From the NCBI GenBank assembly GCA_011605715.1, contig JAAOZO010000224.1, positions 1 through 11,472 on the forward strand: a DNA stretch of 11,472 nt, read 5' to 3'. Below are positions 7,891-11,472 of this stretch, in pieces; position 1 is the stretch's first letter, and the number at the start of each line of letters is the position of its first letter. The position numbers and the translations under genes were made by a program. Source of the stretch: Nitrososphaerota archaeon (lineage in GTDB: Archaea; Thermoproteota; EX4484-205; JAAOZO01). The notes beneath the pieces were generated by a model that worked only from the letters and a program-made list of their open reading frames with translations, was not told where the DNA came from and made no database searches.

Positions 7891-8334
7891 TTGGTTACAG
7901 TTTTCGACGTTGAAGGACAAACATTCGTTGAAGTTCTTGCTGAGTTATTAAAAAGTAGGTATGGCGAAGTAGTGAAGCCTCCACCATGGGCAACGTTTGT
8001 AAAAACAGGCCACTTCAAGAACAGGCCTCCTTCAGACACAGAATGGTGGTACAAAAGGGCAGCTTCCATACTAAGGGCGCTCTACATAAAAGGGCCAACA
8101 GGTGTTTCGAGACTAAGAAAGAAGTATGGGGGAAGAAAAGATTCTCCAATGAGAAAAGCTCATTTCTACAAGGCTGCAGGCAACCACATAAGGAAAATAC
8201 TCCAACAGTTAGAGAAAGCAGAGCTTGTAACGACCTCTAAAAAAGGGAGAAGTCTAACTCCTAAGGGTGTAAGCTTGCTTGATTCTTTGGCAGCCTCTAT
8301 ACTAAAGAGTGAAAGCGTAGAGGTGAAAAGTTAA
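7891..8334 (+). CDS. rps19e: 30S ribosomal protein eS19 (S19e)
   Basis: 147-aa small-subunit ribosomal protein shared by archaea and eukaryotes. The diagnostic core is present: PPPWATFVKTGHFKNRPP (30-47), WWYKRAASILRALYIKGPTGV (52-72), RLRKKYGGRKDSP, then IRKILQQLEKAELV and GRSLTPKGVSLLDSLA (119-134). It starts with TTG at 7891, in the usual place for the family N-terminus (VTVFDV); there is no Shine-Dalgarno site, and a box A lies about 31 nt upstream, so the transcript is probably leaderless. It is the first gene of a conserved archaeal translation operon, and its TAA stop shares one base with the aPDCD5 ATG (TAATG). Confidence 0.97.
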   Translation: MVTVFDVEGQTFVEVLAELLKSRYGEVVKPPPWATFVKTGHFKNRPPSDTEWWYKRAASILRALYIKGPTGVSRLRKKYGGRKDSPMRKAHFYKAAGNHIRKILQQLEKAELVTTSKKGRSLTPKGVSLLDSLAASILKSESVEVKS

Positions 8335-8684
8335 TGACCTTTGCTGAAGGATATGAAATGAACGAAGAGGAGCTAAATGAGCTCACAAAAAGAAGAGAAA
8401 GGGAACTACTAGAAGCACTAAGAAGGAGAGAACTAGAAGAGGAAAAGAAGAAAGAGGAAGAAGAAAAGAAAAAAGCACTTGCAAGGGTAGTTTTTTCTCC
8501 AGAAGCTAGACAAAGACTAGCGAATCTTAGATTAGTTAAGCCTCAGCTAGTTGAACAGCTGGAAACTTACTTAATCGCGCTAGCTCAACAAGGAAAACTT
8601 CCAGTTCCGCTTGACGATGAAACATTAAAGAAGATACTATATCAACTTACTCGAGAGAAAAAAGAAACAAAGATAAAGTGGTAA
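8334..8684 (+). CDS. aPDCD5, archaeal PDCD5/TFAR19-like nucleic-acid-binding protein
   Basis: 116-aa homolog of eukaryotic PDCD5 (COG2118), a small helical protein reported to bind DNA. The N-terminal half is a highly charged Glu/Lys/Arg helix (about residues 10-50), probably a long single helix. The conserved three-helix core follows: FSPEARQRLANLRLVKPQLV (54-73), LETYLIALAQQGKLPVPLDDETLKKIL (76-101), ending KETKIKW. The start at 8334 is supported by GAGGTGA at 8320-8326 with 7-nt spacing; a second ATG at codon 9 is less likely. The one-base overlap with the eS19 stop suggests translational coupling. This gene sits between eS19 and eL39 in many archaea, which suggests a ribosome- or translation-related role, but its cellular function is not settled. 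Confidence 0.95.
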   Translation: MTFAEGYEMNEEELNELTKRRERELLEALRRRELEEEKKKEEEEKKKALARVVFSPEARQRLANLRLVKPQLVEQLETYLIALAQQGKLPVPLDDETLKKILYQLTREKKETKIKW

Positions 8685-8690
8685 TGAAAA

Positions 8691-8831
8691 ATGACAAGTA
8701 GAAAGAAAGCAATACTAAAGGCAAGACTTATAGCAAAGTCTCGCCGCGCCTTTGGAGTTCCAGCTTGGATTATTTTAAAAACAAATAGAAGAGTGAGAGT
8801 TAGTTATAGGAGGAGACACTGGAGAAGGTAA
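8691..8831 (+). CDS. rpl39e: 50S ribosomal protein eL39 (L39e), 46 aa
   Basis: Very small, strongly basic protein lining the ribosomal exit tunnel. The translation begins MTSRKKAILKARLIAKSRR and contains the family signature VPAWIILKTNRRV (23-35) and the C-terminal RRRHWRR (40-46). It is about five residues shorter than the usual 50-51 aa, because it stops directly after HWRR where most homologs carry a few more residues. The ATG lies 6 nt after the aPDCD5 stop, with a weak GTGG/GGTAATG context upstream, and the next gene follows after 13 nt. Its size makes it easy to miss in automated annotation. Confidence 0.95.
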   Translation: MTSRKKAILKARLIAKSRRAFGVPAWIILKTNRRVRVSYRRRHWRR

Positions 8832-8844
8832 GGAGGGTGAAAAC

Positions 8845-9105
8845 ATGTCAAGCGAAAAGGAGCAAGTTTTAACCATAAACCTCTCAAAAGCCTTAAGAGC
8901 ACCTTTGAAGATTAGAGCAAAGAAAGCTGTGAAGCTAGTAAGAGAACACGTTGCAAAAACGCTAAAGATTAAAGATGTTTTTTTGGATAGTAGCTTAAAC
9001 GAAGCAATTTGGAAGCGTTCAATTTCAAAGCCACCCAGGAGAATAAAGGTAAAAGTAGAAGTTGAGGAAGAAACTGCAAGGGTTTCTCTAGCAGAAGGAA
9101 CTTAG
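8845..9105 (+). CDS. rpl31e: 50S ribosomal protein eL31 (L31e)
   Basis: 86-aa large-subunit protein near the exit tunnel. The family pattern is clear: LTINLSKALRAPLKIRAKKAVKLVREHVAK (9-38), then VFLDSSLNEAIWKRSISKPPRRIKVKV (45-71). The ATG is preceded by a strong Shine-Dalgarno sequence, GGAGGGTGA (8832-8840), which begins at the base after the eL39 stop and ends 4 nt before the ATG. It belongs to the eS19-aPDCD5-eL39-eL31-aIF6 operon. Confidence 0.97.
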   Translation: MSSEKEQVLTINLSKALRAPLKIRAKKAVKLVREHVAKTLKIKDVFLDSSLNEAIWKRSISKPPRRIKVKVEVEEETARVSLAEGT

Positions 9106-9115
9106 GTAAAGTGAG

Positions 9116-9781
9116 TTGCCAGTAAGAATCTTTAAAGCCTCGATAAGGAAAAATCCTTTCATTGGAGCATATGTAACACTTCATAGCAAAAGGGCTTTGG
9201 TCTCCCCAGTAGTTACGCAATCCTTTAAGAAAAACTTAAGAGAAGTTTTGGGAGTTGAATACATCGCAAGCTCCACAGTAGGTCTCGTTTACTCAGTGAA
9301 CGTAATGGTTGCTATGAACTCAAACGGAATAATATTACCAAAAACAATAAGCGAAGAAGAGCTTGAAGAAATTTCAAAACTTGGGATCCCAAAGCTTGTG
9401 GTTCAAAGCAAACTTTTAGCTTGGGGAAACTTAGTCATTGCAAACGACAAAGGATGCGTTATCTCAGATTATGTTCCAAATGAAGAAGCTTCGAAGATTG
9501 CTGATTTTTTAGGAGTTGATTGGATAAGAATTTCTGTTGGAAATTATCATTCAATTGGGCCTTTCTTTGCTGTTTCGAATGAACTTGGACTAGCATCAAC
9601 CTTAGTTAAACCTGAAACGTTAGAAAAGGTAGCAGATGTTCTTAAGATAAGAATTGTGCCAACTACCTTAAATGGAGGAGAAGTTCTGGTGAAGCTTGGA
9701 GCCTTAGTGCATGACAACGCAATACTAGTTGGAAAAAGAACAAGTGGAACAGAACTCCTGAACATCTCAGCACTTAGTTAG
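9116..9781 (+). CDS. eif6: Translation initiation factor aIF6
   Basis: 221-aa pentein-fold ribosome anti-association factor that binds the 50S subunit and prevents premature joining with 30S. The repeated pentein subdomains can be followed: NPFIGAYVTLHSKRALVSP, VNVMVAMNSNGIILPKTIS, GNLVIANDKGCVISDY, IGPFFAVSNELGLASTLVKPE and GALVHDNAILVGKRTSGTEL. The length is close to the usual 220-225 aa. The start is TTG at 9116, 10 nt after the eL31 stop; an AGGTAA stretch overlapping that stop can serve as a Shine-Dalgarno site 6 nt away. It is the last gene of the operon here: the L18a, prefoldin-alpha and ftsY genes that often follow in archaea are absent, and a tRNA gene comes next. Confidence 0.96.
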   Translation: MPVRIFKASIRKNPFIGAYVTLHSKRALVSPVVTQSFKKNLREVLGVEYIASSTVGLVYSVNVMVAMNSNGIILPKTISEEELEEISKLGIPKLVVQSKLLAWGNLVIANDKGCVISDYVPNEEASKIADFLGVDWIRISVGNYHSIGPFFAVSNELGLASTLVKPETLEKVADVLKIRIVPTTLNGGEVLVKLGALVHDNAILVGKRTSGTELLNISALS

Positions 9782-9818
9782 ATAGAACAAAAAGAATAAG
9801 GTACTAACAAAAACAAAA

Positions 9819-9826
9819 TTTAAATA
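9819..9826 (+). promoter_or_regulatory. Box A (TATA) of the tRNA-Asp gene
   Basis: TTTAAATA in an A-rich context, centred about 30 nt upstream of the first base of the tRNA. It would start transcription at or very near the mature 5' end. Assignment rests on pattern and spacing. Confidence 0.6.
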
Positions 9827-9891
9827 CAGTAAATCCTCAAATAGTTTACTGAGCCCCGGTAGTACAGCCCGGTTAGTATAATCGGCTGTCA

Positions 9892-9908
9892 TGCTAAAGA
9901 GCGCAGAT
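9892..9908 (+). other. tRNA-Asp intron 1, canonical position 37/38, 17 nt
   Basis: The bulge-helix-bulge is complete. The central 4-bp helix pairs 9886-9889 (CTGT) with 9903-9906 (GCAG; one T-G wobble). The 5' bulge is 9890-9892, cut after A9891; the 3' bulge is 9907-9909, cut after T9908. The inner stem pairs GCT (9893-9895) with AGC (9900-9902) and closes on an AAAG tetraloop. Splicing restores a normal anticodon loop. Confidence 0.93.
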
Positions 9909-9929
9909 CCCGATTGACTCGGGTTCAAA

Positions 9930-9945
9930 AGCGAAACGCTGAAAG
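9930..9945 (+). other. tRNA-Asp intron 2, non-canonical position 59/60 in the T-loop, 16 nt
   Basis: The central 4-bp helix pairs TTCA (9924-9927) with TGAA (9940-9943). The 5' bulge is AAA (9928-9930), cut after 9929; the 3' bulge is AGT (9944-9946), cut after 9945. The inner stem pairs GCG (9931-9933) with CGC (9937-9939) around an AAA triloop. Splicing leaves a seven-base T-loop, TTCAAAT, with the invariant T54, T55, C56 and A58. Confidence 0.92.
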
Positions 9946-10080
9946 TCCCGACCGGGGCGCCATAAAAATTAAAAGCGCAACACTATAATAAAAGTACTTT
10001 AAAGTTTTGAGGAAGAGCTAGACTAGTACAATGACGTGGCTTATGAACTTGATATATATTAATCTTTTAAGATAACAATT

Positions 10081-10559
10081 TTACCCAATAACTTTGTCTT
10101 GCTTTTCCCATAGTTCAGGAAACTCTTCTCTTAAGAATTTTATCTTCTCTAAAGGAAACTTATGAAGTTTCTTCCTTTTGTTTACTATTATTTCTCCTTT
10201 AATTGATTCTTCTTTTGCTTCGTAGTTTTTTAATTCTAAGCTGTAGCCATCTAAGTTGTACACTCTACTAACCCCTATTAGGTCCCTAAGTTCATTCATT
10301 AGTCTCCTTTTGTAGTACTCGTTTAATTCTTCATTATTACTTTCAAACGGCCACTTAGCTAGAAAATAGAAAACTTTTTAGATGTACTTTCATAGCAGTT
10401 TCTTCTTTCTTCACTTGGTAGCCATTCTTTTCTAAACTTTCTTCTATACTTAGTAAGGGCATCAACCATTCTCATTACGTTGTAGATAAATTCTTCCTCC
10501 TTCATTTCTTTTGCAGAAAACCTAAGTACCAAATTAAACCGATCTAAGTTAAGCAACAC
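10081..10559 (-). pseudogene. Unrecognised gene, apparently frameshifted in an A run
   Basis: Two minus-strand reading frames look like one protein. The first half (GTG at 10557-10559, to a TAG at 10359-10361) reads LLNLDRFNLVLRFSAKEMK...RKEWLPSEERR. The second frame opens at 10377, reads KVFYFLAKWPFESNNEELNE and continues through MNELRDLIGVSRVYNLDGYS to a stop at 10081-10083. They join if the five-A run (10375-10379, T on the plus strand) had one more A, giving about 159 aa. The protein would be charged, with no motif I recognise. Alternatives are a sequencing error, a real mutation or programmed slippage; the second part also has its own ATG at 10297-10299 with GGAG upstream. The 5' end is uncertain: the frame stays open to a TAA at 10584-10586 without an ATG, so the N-terminus may be lost. 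Confidence 0.55.
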
Positions 10560-10621
10560 TTCATAAGAACAGGTCTTTAAGTCTTAAGTTGATAGTTTCA
10601 AGTAGAGAAGAACTAGAAAAA

Positions 10622-10629
10622 TTTATATA
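10622..10629 (+). promoter_or_regulatory. Box A (TATA) of the vapBC operon
   Basis: TTTATATA preceded by AGAAAAA (BRE-like), centred about 33 nt before the vapB ATG. The predicted transcription start is about 6-8 nt before the ATG, and no Shine-Dalgarno site is visible, so vapB is probably near-leaderless. Confidence 0.65.
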
Positions 10630-10653
10630 CTAGTAATTCATCTTTATTACTAG
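10630..10653. promoter_or_regulatory. Probable VapB operator: perfect 8-bp inverted repeat
   Basis: CTAGTAAT (10630-10637) and ATTACTAG (10646-10653) are exact reverse complements separated by 8 nt. They begin at the base after the box A and end 5 nt before the vapB ATG, covering the expected transcription start. Dimeric AbrB-type antitoxins commonly bind such sites in their own promoters, alone or with the toxin, so autorepression is the natural reading. Direct binding is inferred. Confidence 0.6.
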
Positions 10654-10658
10654 AAAAA

Positions 10659-10898
10659 ATGTACGAAAAAGTCGTAAAGGTGACCAGGAACTATCAGATA
10701 ACAATACCTTCAGAAATTAGAGAAAGGTTCAAAGTGAAGGAAGGTGATTTTTTAATAGTTTCATACGATGAAGAAGAAAATGTAATAAAGATAATGCCCT
10801 TTAAGAAGAAACGCCTCACTATAAAGCTGGGTAGAAATGTCACAGTTGAAGAAATAGAAAAAGCTACGGAGGAATTCCTTGATGGAACTGATTCTTGA
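10659..10898 (+). CDS. vapB: VapB antitoxin, SpoVT/AbrB-type
   Basis: 79-aa antitoxin of a type II toxin-antitoxin pair. Residues 1-46 form a swapped-hairpin AbrB DNA-binding domain: VVKVTRNYQITIPSEIRERFKVKEGDFLIV, then a hydrophobic strand ending NVIKIMPF. The C-terminal part (about 50-79, TIKLGRNVTVEEIEKATEEF) should form the helix that wraps around and blocks the VapC active site. The reading frame overlaps vapC by 17 nt, which favours coupled translation. Transcription is probably from the box A at 10622-10629, and the inverted repeat at 10630-10653 is a likely binding site for autoregulation. The ATG at 10659 fits the family N-terminus exactly. Confidence 0.92.
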   Translation: MYEKVVKVTRNYQITIPSEIRERFKVKEGDFLIVSYDEEENVIKIMPFKKKRLTIKLGRNVTVEEIEKATEEFLDGTDS

Positions 10899-11292
10899 TA
10901 CGAATGTTTTAGTTTATGATACTCTTGAAGATTCAGAAAACCATGAAAAAGCAAAGAAGATTATAGATGAGGCTGAAATTTTTTATATCTCTTCTGTTGT
11001 TGCTCATGAATTTGTATGGGTATTACTTAAAAAATTAAATCTTGATACAGAATTTATAAGAAAGAAAGTATCAGAATACTTAGTAGAAGACCCAAGAGTG
11101 AAGTATATTTTAGAGTCCCCTCAAGTTATTGAAAGAGCCTTAAGAAAATTGAGTGAAGATAAAAAAGCACCATCGCTTATAAACGACTATATAATTCTGG
11201 AGACAGCAACAGACTTAGGTTTAGCTTTAGCAACTTTTGATGAAGAATTAAAAATGATAGCATTAAAACATAACGTAAAAACAATACCTTAA
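10882..11292 (+). CDS. vapC: VapC toxin, PIN-domain ribonuclease
   Basis: 136-aa PIN-domain Mg2+-dependent RNase, the toxin partner of VapB; family members cut tRNA or rRNA, and the target here is unknown. The acidic active site is complete: D6 (LILDTNVLV), E43 (VVAHEFVWVL), D102 (LINDYIILETA) and D120 (LATFDEEL), so it should be catalytically competent. I chose the ATG at 10882, with GGAGGA (10868-10873) 8 nt upstream; a TTG three bases earlier adds only one residue. It overlaps vapB by 17 nt. The C-terminus (MIALKHNVKTIP) is a natural PIN ending. The genes beyond it are outside the window. Confidence 0.93.
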   Translation: MELILDTNVLVYDTLEDSENHEKAKKIIDEAEIFYISSVVAHEFVWVLLKKLNLDTEFIRKKVSEYLVEDPRVKYILESPQVIERALRKLSEDKKAPSLINDYIILETATDLGLALATFDEELKMIALKHNVKTIP

Positions 11293-11472
11293 GCAAGGTT
11301 AGAAAGCTACTTTCAAGAGTTGTTAACTTTTGCCCAAACTTGGGATGTAAAAGACTACTTTTGCAAGAAGATTAATTTCTTTATGTATGGATCGTAAGAA
11401 GTATTCCGCGAGACTGTTCTACTCTTCTTTAAACAAGTTTTAACATAATATTAATTTTGAGCAGTTCTCAAA
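11293..11472. other. Intergenic tail after vapC, no gene recognised
   Basis: This 180-bp AT-rich stretch runs to the window edge. I see no convincing gene. The vapC frame stays open for 34 codons after its TAA (to a TAA at 11395-11397), and an 18-codon ATG frame lies at 11387-11443, but neither has a family motif or Shine-Dalgarno site. An AT-rich segment near 11443-11456 could be a promoter for a gene beyond the edge. Confidence 0.4.

Larger units (their letters stand above)
9853..9962 (+). tRNA. tRNA-Asp (anticodon GTC), two introns, CCA encoded
   Basis: 110-nt gene giving a 77-nt tRNA including CCA after removal of 17- and 16-nt introns. Acceptor stem: GCCCCGG (9853-9859) with CCGGGGC (9952-9958); discriminator G (9959), as expected for Asp; then CCA (9960-9962). 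D-stem: GTAC (9862-9865) with GTAT (9876-9879). Anticodon stem: ATCGG (9881-9885) with CCGAT (9910-9914). The spliced loop is CTGTCAC, with anticodon GTC at 9888-9890. T-stem: TCGGG (9919-9923) with CCCGA (9947-9951); the spliced T-loop is TTCAAAT. Both introns form complete bulge-helix-bulge structures. The T-loop intron needs the broad-specificity splicing endonuclease found in Thermoproteota. Without the intron model the gene would fail ordinary tRNA folding in both arms. Confidence 0.96.

Noticed and set aside
9991..10005. Overlapping palindromes AAAGTACTTT and ACTTTAAAGT downstream of the tRNA
   Set aside because: Short AT-rich palindromes are frequent in such sequence, and no gene start or repeat copy is nearby to give them a role.
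10022..10028. Second copy of ACTAGTA, shared with the vapB operator region
   Set aside because: A seven-base match without the second arm is not enough to call a binding site or an attachment repeat.
11293..11397. Read-through extension of VapC past its TAA (34 open codons in the same frame)
   Set aside because: VapC already ends at a normal PIN C-terminus, and an open run of this length is not rare by chance. No start codon with a ribosome site was seen.
11387..11443. 18-codon ORF starting ATG (MDRKKYSARLFYSSLNKF)
   Set aside because: Too short, with no Shine-Dalgarno site, no properly spaced box A and no known family.
1..11472. CRISPR arrays, insertion sequences or inteins
   Set aside because: No regularly spaced repeats, no transposase or terminal inverted repeats, and rpo2 is of normal length without an inserted domain.

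Overview
The window comes from an archaeon, most likely a thermophilic, AT-rich member of the Thermoproteota (crenarchaeal side). The reasons are: an undivided Rpo2 (RpoB) encoded between rpo5 (rpoH) and rpo1N (rpoA1); archaeal-only or archaeal/eukaryotic proteins (eS19, eL31, eL39, aPDCD5, aIF6, Nep1); TATA-type box A elements placed for leaderless or near-leaderless transcripts; frequent TTG starts; and a tRNA-Asp carrying two tiny bulge-helix-bulge introns, one of them non-canonical in the T-loop. Multi-intron tRNAs of this kind are typical of Thermoproteales/Thermofilum-like lineages, but the sequence does not fix the genus.

Layout. Positions 1-4376 (minus strand) hold the RNA polymerase operon rpo5-rpo2-rpo1N, tightly packed (1-nt overlap, then a 4-nt gap), with rpo1N running off the left edge. 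Divergent from it is a COG2509-like FAD oxidoreductase (4561-5961), whose 3' end overlaps by 27 bp the convergent SbcD/Mre11-related phosphoesterase (5935-6654). That gene is divergent, by only 19 bp, from a small SWIM zinc-finger protein of Sws1/Shu2 type (6674-7075), which in turn is convergent with the 18S/16S rRNA pseudouridine methyltransferase Nep1 (7080-7697).

Positions 7891-9781 are a ribosomal/translation operon: eS19, aPDCD5, eL39 (46 aa), eL31 and aIF6, with 1-nt overlaps or short gaps and good Shine-Dalgarno sites inside the operon. Then comes the two-intron tRNA-Asp(GTC) at 9853-9962 with its own box A and an encoded CCA.

The right end (about 9963-11472) looks like accessory DNA and is visibly more AT-rich. 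It has an unrecognised minus-strand gene apparently broken by a one-base slip in an A run (10081-10559), followed by a vapBC toxin-antitoxin operon (10659-11292). A perfect 8-bp inverted repeat lies between the vapB box A and the start codon and is a likely autoregulatory operator.

Most of the window is conserved information-processing housekeeping. I see no clearly new system. The points most worth a second look are the tRNA with two introns of matching architecture, the vapBC operator, the frameshifted gene beside it, and the divergent SWIM/phosphoesterase pair, which could be a DNA-repair module.
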